A DNA stretch of 41,007 bases, taken from positions 1-41,007 of the forward strand of contig CAKZMZ010000124.1 of NCBI GenBank assembly GCA_937129345.1, in the 5' to 3' direction. Both the position numbers and the translations under genes were made by a program. This document shows positions 1 through 7,747 of this stretch, piece after piece (position 1 is the stretch's first letter; each line of letters begins with the position of its first letter). The stretch is from an uncultured Thalassovita sp. (GTDB taxonomy: Bacteria > Bacteroidota > Bacteroidia > Cytophagales > Flammeovirgaceae). The notes under the pieces are model-generated. The model did not search any database. It was given only the letters and a program-made list of their open reading frames with translations, and was not told where the DNA came from.

Positions 1-55
1 TACAGTACTGTCATCAAAGAATAGTTAGTCACAAGTCATAGACTTGCGCCAGTAG
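1..55. repeat. 55-bp direct repeat, copy 1
   Basis: Bases 1-55 recur without a mismatch at 269-323; identity stops at base 56 versus 324. The left boundary is unknown because the window begins here. The repeat holds a small hairpin, caagtc (32-37), loop ata, gacttg (41-46), followed by cgccagtag. It is non-coding as far as I can see. It is likely part of a dispersed intergenic repeat family; function unknown. Confidence 0.9.
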
Positions 56-268
56 TTGCTAAAGCTTCTCCAACGTCATTGCGATGAGCGATAGCGAAGA
101 AGCAATCTGTTAGCTATTGGCAAATAATTAACAGATAGTTCTAACTGGCGCACGTCTTAGTAAAGCGAGGACTTGTGCCTAGATATTAAGCTACAGCCAA
201 GCCCATAGAAGTCTCTTGACTTCGGTCAATACGCATTCAAGGTAACAAAACGGAGTCGGGAGACTCCT
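56..268. repeat. REP-like hairpin cluster between the 55-bp repeats
   Basis: This non-coding stretch contains several short inverted repeats. Bases 74-109 (cgtcattgcgatgagcg, then agcgaagaagcaatc) resemble the gtcattgcga...gaagcaatc REP-type sequence common in many bacterial genomes; that match is from memory. Bases 141-179 hold an inverted, lengthened version of the flanking repeat: ctaactggcgcacgtctt, then gaggacttgtgcc. Two perfect 6-bp stems with 4-base loops follow: gaagtc/gacttc at 208-223 and ggagtc/gactcc at 252-267. No open reading frame of note and no transposase is present. Confidence 0.75.
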
Positions 269-323
269 TACAGTACTGTCATCAAAGAATAGTTAGTCAC
301 AAGTCATAGACTTGCGCCAGTAG
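269..323. repeat. 55-bp direct repeat, copy 2
   Basis: This is an exact copy of bases 1-55, offset by 268 bp, with its internal hairpin at 300-314. It lies about 90 bp beyond the 3' end of the minus-strand methyltransferase gene. Bases 324-412 between repeat and gene show nothing distinctive. Confidence 0.9.
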
Positions 324-412
324 ATATTGACAAGGTATCAATAAAAAACATAAGAAATACCTTCAGCAACAATCAATTATCTGAGAACAAAGAAAATGTG
401 CGATCAACGTAA

Positions 413-1246
413 TTATTTCGCCTTTAGCAAACACAAAATATATTTTTTGTACTTAGCGAAGTTGGCACCTGTACGTTGGTTTGTAAAGTGCTTTTTCTCC
501 ATCTTTTCAAATTTTTTCTTGTACTTCCACTTAACCAATTTCATGAGAAGCGGAAAGCGGTCTTCGGCCAGCAAAAAGACAGATTTCCAAATCGGCGCAA
601 TCACTTCATTAGACAATTGATTTACAATGTCTATGGTTTTGGAGGTTTCTTCGGTAATATCTTTCTCAAGCAACATTTCAACTGAAAAATTAGGTAGTTT
701 TTCTTCCCATTTTTTCCAGTCGTGCCCGCCCCCAATGGGGTGTCTGCCCGGTATATCTCTTCTAAAGAAGTCTGCAATTAATATATGGCCTCCTTCATTC
801 AAATAATTTAGTGCCCGCGGAATCGATTCATCAATAGGAATGTATTGAAAGCTTTCGCTGAACATGACCAAGTCGTACTTCTTGGCAGACTCGTAATTTT
901 CAAATTTGGTATTGCTTATCTCTGCCTTACCTTCTAATAGTTTAGCGGCGTGCTTATTTAGGGCAACACTGGGCGAGACACAGTCTACATCATAGCCCCT
1001 TTCTGTTAATTGTTGGGCCATTTTTCCCGAGCCGCAGCCTACGTCTAAAATGGTTTTTACGCCTTCTGGAATGTTAGAAAAAATGAGTTCAGAATAGCGT
1101 TTCTGTGCTTCGTTTAAGTTGGTGACATCGGCTTCTAGTCCATCGCTAAAATAACCATAATGTAAGTATTCTGACTTTAAGAAAAATTTAAATACCAGAA
1201 AGCCTAATTCTAAGCCTACTTCTTTAGAATCTACTTTTTTTGCCAT
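413..1246 (-). CDS. Class I SAM-dependent methyltransferase
   Basis: The 277-residue protein carries the AdoMet-binding motif I as ILDVGCGSGKM (glycine-rich loop at residues 68-74). A Rossmann-like pattern follows (YDVDCVSPS as the acidic-strand region, then YDLVMFSESFQYIP as motif II). This is a Methyltransf_11/25-type fold. The YLHYGYFSDG stretch at residues 27-36 resembles the N-terminal part of small-molecule methyltransferases, and there is no signal peptide. The C-terminus is very basic (WKYKKKFEKMEKKH), which may hint at membrane or nucleic-acid contact. The substrate cannot be told. The gene appears monocistronic, with a 437-bp upstream gap. The ATG at 1246 is the natural start, followed by MAKK. 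Confidence 0.85.
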   Translation of the reverse strand: MAKKVDSKEVGLELGFLVFKFFLKSEYLHYGYFSDGLEADVTNLNEAQKRYSELIFSNIPEGVKTILDVGCGSGKMAQQLTERGYDVDCVSPSVALNKHAAKLLEGKAEISNTKFENYESAKKYDLVMFSESFQYIPIDESIPRALNYLNEGGHILIADFFRRDIPGRHPIGGGHDWKKWEEKLPNFSVEMLLEKDITEETSKTIDIVNQLSNEVIAPIWKSVFLLAEDRFPLLMKLVKWKYKKKFEKMEKKHFTNQRTGANFAKYKKYILCLLKAK

Positions 1247-1683
1247 TTTGTAAATTAGTTATAGATGATTGTTGATTAGTTTTTAGAAATTAATGAAAAG
1301 GCTATTTTGAAATGACACTAAATGATTAATCAGGTAGCAAGGAAATTAAGAGTCTATACTTTAGAGCACTTTTTTGTCTAATGGGTGAAAAATAAGTTTT
1401 TAAACATGAACCAACAATTTATTCACAACTTATTCTACATACCACGGTTTTTATCACTTGTCTCAGCTTTAAAAGCGTTTATAACTCACTACCACAAAAA
1501 TCCAAATAGCAATATTATCTAAAGACCGTACTATACATGCACCAGTTTTATTATCCGCATTGCGCCAATTGCGGATGCTTGAATAGCACAGTATCAAATG
1601 CGCTTTTCTTACATCCTCATTTATAAATGAGCATGATGTATAGTGGTATATCTAAAGACAAGTATCTAGCAAAATCCTATTTG
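1247..1683. other. 437-bp intergenic region with two palindromes
   Basis: No credible gene is seen here. The region should hold the methyltransferase promoter and the end of the FAD-oxidoreductase transcript, both on minus. It contains a perfect 16-bp palindrome, ctcatttataaatgag, at 1616-1631. It also contains a nested inverted repeat at 1553-1576: atccgca and tgcggat arms, with a second attg/caat pairing at 1559-1569. The palindrome lies 53 bp past the FAD-oxidoreductase stop and could be its transcript end or an operator. Confidence 0.6.
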
Positions 1684-3330
1684 TTATAAACCAATTATCT
1701 GCTTGTCTTCTAACAATTTGGTTTTAAGGGGCTCATAATCCAATTCATGTAAAGGTTGTTTCTGATCAATAGAAAGCGATGCTGCAGTAGCTGCCGACTG
1801 GCCCAATGCCATAAATACCGGTTCCATACGAATAGAACCAAATGCTATGTGAGAAGCACTCAAACAAACGGGCACTATTAGGTTGCTGCATTCTTCCTTT
1901 TTAGGCAATAATGAACGATAAGAAATCGGATATGGTGGAAAACCTCCCACTTCTACATTGCCCTCATTTTTAACTTGTCCATCTACCACAATACGTTGGC
2001 AATTGTGGGAGTCCATGGTATAGGCGGCCATGCCAATGGGGTCTTGTACTACCTCCTCGCCTACGCAGTTGGCTTGAGTCATTACGTAACTGCCTACCAT
2101 TCTTCGGGCCTCTCTCACATAGAGTTGCGGTGACCAATTTCCTGTTTCTGTGTACTCATCTTTAGGGTATCCCCACTTTTTAACCTCTATTTGCAGCGAG
2201 TCGGGTACCCTTGAATCTGTTTGGTAAAAATACAATAGACCTTGTGTGTAATCTTTGTGCTCTTTAATGATGCGCTCGCGCTCCTCCCAACTTGCCTCGG
2301 CGTAATTATGGCTATTATTGATCATATCGGTAGAAAAGCCACCACGGTTATTAATGTCTGTTTTATTATTGGGCATGTTACTCCAAATAAAATACTGGTT
2401 TATTTTTCTCTTGTTGGGCTGTGCCTCAAAAAGTCTAACTAACAACTCATATTTAGCAGGATCATAATTATCAGGTTCGGTAATCGGGATTTGATTCTCA
2501 GGAGCATTTGTTAAGCAAATCCTAAAATTATAAGCTTGCACTAAGTCATCTCCAGAACCTTGTTCTGCCAATTGGTTATCGCTAATGCCCCAAAGTAATC
2601 CGCTATCAGGATCCCCAGAGGTTTTGTAAGGATCTACTCCATCAGGAAATTGGTGGCCTTCTAATAATTGTACGCCGTTGTAAGTTTCACCGTAAGTCTC
2701 GTTGGCCTCTCTACCTACTGTGTAGCTTACGCCTGTCGCAGCCATTAAGTCACCTTCGTAAGTAGCATCTATAAAAACATGGGCAGAATAGTTTGAGCCA
2801 TCTTGCATACTAATACTTTTTATCTCACCTGCTTCCATTTCTACTCCGTCTGCTCTGTTAAGCCTCTTGCCTTTTTCGAGTTTAATGTTGTTCTCAGCAA
2901 TCATCTGTTCGTATACTTCTAAAGCGGCAGATGGCTCAAACGTCCACATGGCATCTTCGCCTTTTTTAGTTCTTGTTTGTCCACCATCTATGTATTCTTC
3001 TGGAGATTGGGTAGCCCAATTTTCAGGCTTGGCATAATACGCTTTTATATTTTGATAGAATTCTCTGGAAATACCCCCTATGGCCTGTTTGTTACCAATG
3101 TCGGTTTGGCCGAGCCCACCTGTAGTTAGTCCGCCAATGTGTTGGTTAGGTTCAAGTAGAATGACTGATTTACCCATTCGTGTAGCTTGAATAGCCGCTG
3201 CAATCCCGCCAGAAGTAGCGCCATAGATACAAATATCATAATCGACTTTATTTTCTTCTTGTTGACAAGAAATACTTATAGCAACTAAAATAAATCCTAA
3301 TAAAATAAGCTTTAAGCCTTTCATTTTCAT
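1684..3330 (-). CDS. FAD-dependent oxidoreductase, putative surface lipoprotein
   Basis: The 548-residue protein starts with a hydrophobic signal ending in ISISC (Cys22), followed by QQEEN. This suggests a lipoprotein, and the acidic residues after the cysteine resemble the surface-export signal described in Bacteroidota. The mature part begins with a dinucleotide-binding strand, YDICIYGATSGGIAAAIQA (GATSGG 37-42), ending with the ribose-binding acid in VILLEP. It continues with HIGGLTTGGLGQTD, typical of the FAD_oxidored family (Pfam PF12831). A late VPVCLSASHIAFGSIRMEPVFMALGQSAATAA block matches the C-terminal FAD-closing region. The substrate is unknown; such proteins are often annotated FAD-dependent oxidoreductase or xanthan-lyase-like. 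It is divergent from the SDR gene. The start may be Met1 or Met3. Confidence 0.85.
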   Translation of the reverse strand: MKMKGLKLILLGFILVAISISCQQEENKVDYDICIYGATSGGIAAAIQATRMGKSVILLEPNQHIGGLTTGGLGQTDIGNKQAIGGISREFYQNIKAYYAKPENWATQSPEEYIDGGQTRTKKGEDAMWTFEPSAALEVYEQMIAENNIKLEKGKRLNRADGVEMEAGEIKSISMQDGSNYSAHVFIDATYEGDLMAATGVSYTVGREANETYGETYNGVQLLEGHQFPDGVDPYKTSGDPDSGLLWGISDNQLAEQGSGDDLVQAYNFRICLTNAPENQIPITEPDNYDPAKYELLVRLFEAQPNKRKINQYFIWSNMPNNKTDINNRGGFSTDMINNSHNYAEASWEERERIIKEHKDYTQGLLYFYQTDSRVPDSLQIEVKKWGYPKDEYTETGNWSPQLYVREARRMVGSYVMTQANCVGEEVVQDPIGMAAYTMDSHNCQRIVVDGQVKNEGNVEVGGFPPYPISYRSLLPKKEECSNLIVPVCLSASHIAFGSIRMEPVFMALGQSAATAASLSIDQKQPLHELDYEPLKTKLLEDKQIIGL

Positions 3331-3470
3331 CTAAATTTTAAGTTTCAATTCAATTTATGGATGTTTTAAAAAATTTCATTCTTCCTCAATCTTAAAGGAA
3401 AAAATATAATACTCAATAAATATACACTAAGAGAAAAATTTGAACCTATGCACACTTGTTCAACTACGAG

Positions 3471-3522
3471 CAAAGTTGACATTATTCCAATCAAAGTTGA
3501 TTAATTGCGGGTTAAAGCTGAT
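3471..3522. promoter_or_regulatory. Three 21-bp-phased operator-like direct repeats
   Basis: The words caaagttgac (3471), caaagttgat (3492) and taaagctgat (3513) are spaced by exactly 21 bp, two helical turns. They lie in the divergent gap between the FAD-oxidoreductase and SDR genes, about 95-145 bp before the SDR start. The pattern suggests cooperative binding of a regulator to one DNA face. No regulator gene is adjacent, and both the function and the bound protein are inferred. Confidence 0.45.
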
Positions 3523-3616
3523 ACTTATGAACACTTTCTCCTATACTTTACCCACTATTCAATATTTTGAGCTAATTTTTAGCCACTAATATTAAATATC
3601 ATTTTGAAAAATACTC

Positions 3617-4366
3617 ATGAAAAACCAAGCAATTATTATCACAGGTGCTACGAGTGGAATGGGAAAAGCCATTGCCACTCTACTGGCTCAAAAAGGCGCA
3701 AGACTTTTACTTAATGGAAGGGATGAGCACAAAGGCAAAGATTTGGTAGGAGAACTTAAGAAATGGAGTGATGTGGTTTTTATTGCAGGAGATGTAAGTA
3801 AGCCCGAAACCAATGAGCAACTTGTACGAGAAACCATTACGCATTTTGGTAAAATTACTGGCGCAATTACCAATGCAGGCTCGCTTGGGTTAGGCAGTGT
3901 TACAAATATGGCTTTAGCAGATTGGCACTACACTCTAAATACAAACTTGAATTCGTTTTTTTATTTGACCAAGTATGCAATACCCCATATTAAAAATGAA
4001 AAGGGATTCATAGTTGCCAATGCTTCTATAGCTGCCTTTAAAAGTTTTCCAAACCATGCAGCGTATTGTGCCTCCAAGGCGGCATTGGTAAGCTTGGTAA
4101 AACAAATGGCGGTAGATTATGGGCCTGATATCCGTATTAATGCCATATGCCCGGGCCCTGTTAACACGCCACTTATTTGGGATTCTGCCAAAGCTTTCCC
4201 CAACCCTGATGCCGCAGTAAGCGATGCTGCGAAAGCTACCTTGCTAAAGCGCTTAGGAGAACCTGAAGACATTGCCAACCTAGTAGAATTTCTGATTTCT
4301 GAAAAAGCTTCTTGGATAACGGGTACTGCCATTACCATTGACGGTGGGATCATGGCTTCGCGTTGA
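3617..4366 (+). CDS. Short-chain dehydrogenase/reductase (SDR)
   Basis: A complete classical SDR of 249 residues. The cofactor motif is TGATSGMG (9-16), and the NAG motif is at 86-88. The catalytic tetrad candidates are Asn110, Ser137 (VANASIAAF), Tyr150 and Lys154 (YCASK). The PG motif (CPGPVNTP) lies near 178-185, and the end shows the usual ITGTAITIDGG. Arg35 in LLNGRDEHKG after strand 2 favours NADP(H). It is cytosolic, with no signal peptide. The substrate is not predictable; the family oxidises or reduces alcohols and ketones. It stands alone on plus, divergent from the FAD oxidoreductase, so shared control is plausible but unproven. Confidence 0.9.
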   Translation: MKNQAIIITGATSGMGKAIATLLAQKGARLLLNGRDEHKGKDLVGELKKWSDVVFIAGDVSKPETNEQLVRETITHFGKITGAITNAGSLGLGSVTNMALADWHYTLNTNLNSFFYLTKYAIPHIKNEKGFIVANASIAAFKSFPNHAAYCASKAALVSLVKQMAVDYGPDIRINAICPGPVNTPLIWDSAKAFPNPDAAVSDAAKATLLKRLGEPEDIANLVEFLISEKASWITGTAITIDGGIMASR

Positions 4367-4598
4367 TTCAGAAACTATGAGTAGAATCTTTACTCAAAGT
4401 TTAGAAAATAAGCTCAATATATTGCGTCTTACAGTAAAGAATAATACCATTATTTAATTCAAAATTAATATTTATACCTATAATTTAACGTATTTACATT
4501 GTTAAAACTCATAAAAGGGTATAATTAGCTTAATATCGACACCTAAACTTGTTATCATTTATATATAAGGTAAGTTTTGTGACTTAAAATACGGTAAG

Positions 4599-5213
4599 AT
4601 GAAAAAGCTAATGAAAACAGGTTTTTTCTTACTAATTGCATCACTGACTTGCTTTTTGGGGACCTACGCACAAAATTCTAAGTTTCATCTTATCAATGAG
4701 CAAACGCCTTATGTGAAATTAGTAAGTACAAGAGTAGCCATTATCGAAGGCTCGCTTAACGGTAAAAAAGCATATTTTTTAATAGATACAGGATCTACAA
4801 TTTCTCTTATAGACCTATCCCAAAAAAAAAGATACAGGTTTAAGGAATCCAAAATATTAAATAGAAGTTTGAGTGGATTTGGCGGTAGCCTAAAGCAACT
4901 GCGTATCATACACAAAATAGAGGTCAAAATTCAAAACAAGTTCATTTCATCAACTTTCATAGGCGCACACCTCGGGAAATTAACCTCTAAGCTTGGTAAG
5001 TCTGTAGGCTTTGAGATTGTCGGAATCTTGGGCTCAGATATTATTGATGACTACGGGTTGGTCATAGATTATCCTAATAAGAGATGCTGGATTGGAGTAG
5101 GCAAAGAAATTAAAGAGACTATGCTTTATGAAATAGATTCTACATTCAATCAATTTAATTTTACTTACAAAGGTCATACTAACTATAAACCAAAAAAGAA
5201 TTTATTTAGCTAA
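4599..5213 (+). CDS. Secreted retropepsin-like aspartic protease
   Basis: The 204-residue protein has a signal peptide (MKKLMKTGFFLLIASLTCFL to about Ala24) and a single aspartyl-protease half. The catalytic motif is FLIDTGSTISLI (Asp63-Thr64-Gly65-Ser66). The distal hydrophobic-hydrophobic-glycine motif is IVGILGSDIIDDYGLVIDY. One DTG per chain implies a homodimer, as in retropepsins. Bacteroidota often encode such periplasmic proteins (gag-asp protease-like Pfam families). The natural substrate is unknown. The gene stands alone, with 232 bp upstream and 127 bp downstream. Confidence 0.8.
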   Translation: MKKLMKTGFFLLIASLTCFLGTYAQNSKFHLINEQTPYVKLVSTRVAIIEGSLNGKKAYFLIDTGSTISLIDLSQKKRYRFKESKILNRSLSGFGGSLKQLRIIHKIEVKIQNKFISSTFIGAHLGKLTSKLGKSVGFEIVGILGSDIIDDYGLVIDYPNKRCWIGVGKEIKETMLYEIDSTFNQFNFTYKGHTNYKPKKNLFS

Positions 5214-5309
5214 TACATAGGTCTTCTAAAAGCTCAACATATAACCTTTTTTGGCGCTTATAAATAATTGAAATATAAATCTATTCTTTGGATAGGAACT
5301 GGTAAATTA

Positions 5310-5339
5310 CTTATCTTCCGATTTTAAAATTTAGATAAG
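5310..5339 (+). promoter_or_regulatory. Inverted repeat abutting the nitrilase start codon
   Basis: Arms cttatct (5310-5316) and agataag (5333-5339) flank a spacer containing the perfect palindrome attttaaaat (5321-5330). The right arm ends one base before the ATG at 5341. An mRNA hairpin here would occlude the start, or the site may be an operator. It is AT-rich, so chance is possible. Confidence 0.3.
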
Positions 5340-5340
5340 A

Positions 5341-6300
5341 ATGCAAAACCTTAAAGTAGCCGTAGCACAGTTTGAACCAAAAGATGGAGACAAAGCCTAC
5401 AACTTTGAAGTGATGGAAAAACTCATAAGCCAAGCCAAAGAGCAAGGTGCTGAGGTAATTTCTTTTCATGAACTTTGCATTACAGCTTATACATTTTTAA
5501 AAGATTTAAGTAAGCCTGAATTAGCAGAACTCGCCGAAGCAGTGCCTAATGGGCCTAGCTGCAGAAAGCTCATATCTCTGGCCAAAAAATATGATATCCA
5601 CATTTTAGCAGGTTTGGTTGAAAAGGAAAATGATACTTTTTACAACACATACATTGCTGTAAATACAAGCGGAGTTATTGCCCGATATAGTAAGCTGCAT
5701 ACATTTATAAGCGATTACTTATCGGCAGGAAATGAGTACGTTACTTTTAAAATAAAAGACTGGAACTGCGGTATTTTAATCTGCTATGATAACAATGTAA
5801 TTGAAAATGTGAGAGCAACTACCCTACTGGGGGCACAAATCATTTTTGCTCCACATGTTACAGGCTGCACCCCTTCTGCCATGCCGGGCAGAGGCTATGT
5901 AGCTGATGCGTTATGGCAAAATCGACATAAAGATCCCGTGCCTTTGCGTATGGAGTTCGATGGGCCTAAAGGCAGAGAATGGTTGTTGAGGTGGCTGCCC
6001 GCTCGCGCTTATGACAATGGTGTTTATTACGCATTCTCTAACCCTATTGGCTATGATGGAGAACATCTGAAAAACGGTAATGCCATGTTAATTGATCCAT
6101 ATGGTGATATTTTAAACGAGGTGCGCAATTTTGATGATGCCATTGCCATAGCTACTTTTACCCCTGATAAGTTGACCCTTGCGGGCGGCTATCGCTACAG
6201 AAATGCACGCAGGCCTGAACTTTACAGTAAAATATTATCGGGAGAACACCAACCCACCTTAAAACCCATTTGGATGCAAAAAGACAATTCTACAAAATAG
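5341..6300 (+). CDS. Carbon-nitrogen hydrolase (nitrilase superfamily)
   Basis: The 319-residue protein has the full nitrilase-superfamily triad: Glu44 in SFHELCITAY, Lys118 in YSKLHTF, and the nucleophile Cys148 in CGILICYDNN. It hydrolyses an amide or nitrile C-N bond through a thioester intermediate. The CYD nucleophile elbow and the FHEL glutamate region fit the amidase branches (N-carbamoylase or aliphatic amidase-like) better than true nitrilases, but the substrate is not determinable. It is cytosolic, with no signal sequence. It is the first gene of a tight operon with the DoxX-like and GNAT genes (7 bp, then a 1-base overlap). Confidence 0.88.
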   Translation: MQNLKVAVAQFEPKDGDKAYNFEVMEKLISQAKEQGAEVISFHELCITAYTFLKDLSKPELAELAEAVPNGPSCRKLISLAKKYDIHILAGLVEKENDTFYNTYIAVNTSGVIARYSKLHTFISDYLSAGNEYVTFKIKDWNCGILICYDNNVIENVRATTLLGAQIIFAPHVTGCTPSAMPGRGYVADALWQNRHKDPVPLRMEFDGPKGREWLLRWLPARAYDNGVYYAFSNPIGYDGEHLKNGNAMLIDPYGDILNEVRNFDDAIAIATFTPDKLTLAGGYRYRNARRPELYSKILSGEHQPTLKPIWMQKDNSTK

Positions 6301-6307
6301 TAGACAT

Positions 6308-6904
6308 ATGCCTCAACACACTATTGTAAAAAATACATTTAAAGAAAAGATAAAAGCCGTACTCACAAAAGACAGGTTAGAGTTTGCTATCAGCATATAT
6401 GTGGCACTCAATTTATTTGCCTATGGCTTTGGTAAAATGGCCAAGGTGCAGTTTACTTATGATGGCCCACTGCTTGAAAAAACGATTGGAGATCTCAATG
6501 GGTTTGAACTTACTTGGGTGTTCTTCGGGCATTCTTATCCTTATGTCATTATCATTGGAATGACACAAGTAATTGGTGCTGCCATGCTCATCCCTAAAGT
6601 GACAAGAATCTTTGGGACATTGATACTCATACCCGTAATGGTCAATATCGTATTGATTGATGTTTTCTATGGAATCCATTTTGGAGCTACTATGAATGCC
6701 ATCTACTTTTTAGTAGGTTTATTACTGATACTGTTGCTCAATAAAAGCAGGGTATTAAAAGCTATTGAAACCCTTATAATTAAAAGTAAAGATAGATTAA
6801 ACTTAAGTAGGCTACTTCAGTATATACTTATTGCTCTTATCGGTATCCTTGTTTTGGAGGGGATTAAAATCTTCTTTAATAACATCATTAAACTTATCTT
6901 ATAA
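6308..6904 (+). CDS. DoxX-like integral membrane protein
   Basis: The 198-residue protein has about five membrane spans. These include IYVALNLFAYGFGKM, YVIIIGMTQVIGAAMLI, FGTLILIPVMVNIVLI, a segment around residue 140, and a C-terminal LLQYILIALIGILVLEGIKI. The GFGKMAKVQF loop followed by an amphipathic segment and GMTQVIGAAMLIPK matches the DoxX/DoxX-like layout, where the second helix carries an E/QxxxG pattern. The molecular function is unknown; family members are linked to redox or quinone-related roles. It starts 7 bp after the nitrilase stop, and its TAA overlaps the next ATG, so all three genes are translationally linked. Confidence 0.75.
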   Translation: MPQHTIVKNTFKEKIKAVLTKDRLEFAISIYVALNLFAYGFGKMAKVQFTYDGPLLEKTIGDLNGFELTWVFFGHSYPYVIIIGMTQVIGAAMLIPKVTRIFGTLILIPVMVNIVLIDVFYGIHFGATMNAIYFLVGLLLILLLNKSRVLKAIETLIIKSKDRLNLSRLLQYILIALIGILVLEGIKIFFNNIIKLIL

Positions 6905-7410
6905 TGCTCGTTACCCAAACAGAACGGCTTCTATTTTTCAAGTATCAAAAAGAAGATTTGGGGATCTACCAGCAACTTATGCGCAATCCTAAAGTATCTA
7001 AGTACATAACCGGTCAACCTCCAACTCAGGAACAAAGCAAAAATAGATTTGAACACATTTTGTCACTTAATAAAACCTATAACTCCTTTGGTTTTTTTAA
7101 GGTAGTAGAAAAAAAGACAGATACACCAATAGGCTTGGCTAAATTAGTAGGAACAGACGAAAACCAAGCAGAATTAGGCTACGCCGTACAGCCAAATTAC
7201 TGGAATAAAGGTTTTGGGTCTGAAATTACCAAAGGGTTGATTGATTTTACCAAATCAGCCACCACACTCACTTCCTTGTTGGCTATTGTTCAACCTCAAA
7301 ACCAAGTTTCAATAAACTTACTTCAAAAGTTCGGTTTTCAATTTTCTCATCCCATACCAGATCCTAAAGGCATAGAGCAATTGGTTTCTGCTTACATATT
7401 AGCCATTTAA
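6904..7410 (+). CDS. GNAT-family N-acetyltransferase (RimJ/RimL-like)
   Basis: The 168-residue protein opens with the RimJ/RimL-type start TERLLFFKYQKEDLGIYQQLMRNPKVSKYI. Its acetyl-CoA pyrophosphate loop is YWNKGFGSEI (residues 99-108). The final motif, NQVSINLLQKFGF, is typical of GNAT motif B. It would acetylate an amino group on a small molecule or protein N-terminus. It starts inside the stop of the DoxX-like gene (taATG), indicating coupling. No hairpin terminator follows directly; the next DNA is the repeat element at 7417. Confidence 0.87.
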   Translation: MLVTQTERLLFFKYQKEDLGIYQQLMRNPKVSKYITGQPPTQEQSKNRFEHILSLNKTYNSFGFFKVVEKKTDTPIGLAKLVGTDENQAELGYAVQPNYWNKGFGSEITKGLIDFTKSATTLTSLLAIVQPQNQVSINLLQKFGFQFSHPIPDPKGIEQLVSAYILAI

Positions 7411-7416
7411 GTTTAT

Positions 7417-7685
7417 TGTAACTACTCAGGTACGTATAAAGAACCTCGAAGAGGTGCTATTATAATAGCATGCATCATAAGTGTATTAATAAAACCCCGC
7501 AGGGGTGATATAGTCTGAATGATTCGGTCTGGAAAATCCAGTTCGGACGACATTAAATAGATAGAAACTCTTTAAAAATAGGCATGGAAGGTATTTTACA
7601 ATTTCATCCCTTCGGGATTTAAACTTATTTTTAATGTTTTTTCTATAATAGTATCATCCCTTCGGATTTTACCTGAGTAGTCACA
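7417..7685. mobile_element. 269-bp MITE-like / hairpin repeat element
   Basis: The element is bounded by 16-bp terminal inverted repeats with one mismatch: tgtaactactcaggta (7417-7432) and tacctgagtagtcaca (7670-7685). Inside are small hairpins: cctcgaagagg (7444-7454), a perfect 16-bp palindrome tgctattataatagca (7455-7470), accccgcaggggt (7494-7506), ctggaaaatccag near 7530, atcccttcgggat (7606-7618), and a degenerate copy near 7656-7667. It has no coding capacity. It fits a non-autonomous element mobilised in trans, or a REP doublet typical of Bacteroidota intergenic DNA. No clear target-site duplication was recognised. Confidence 0.6.
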
Positions 7686-7747
7686 GTTTATTTTCTAATT
7701 ACATAATGATGCACTAAATTGAAATAATTTCTAATGCAGCTCAATTT

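Noticed and set aside
1-323. CRISPR array.
   Set aside because: There are only two long repeats, 268 bp apart, with no regular spacers and no cas genes nearby.
1-323. Integration (att) sites of a mobile island.
   Set aside because: The 55-bp repeats enclose only about 213 bp of non-coding hairpins, and no integrase or tRNA gene is next to them.
2242-2442. Plus-strand frame inside the FAD oxidoreductase.
   Set aside because: It is a shadow of the minus-strand gene, with no recognisable protein features.
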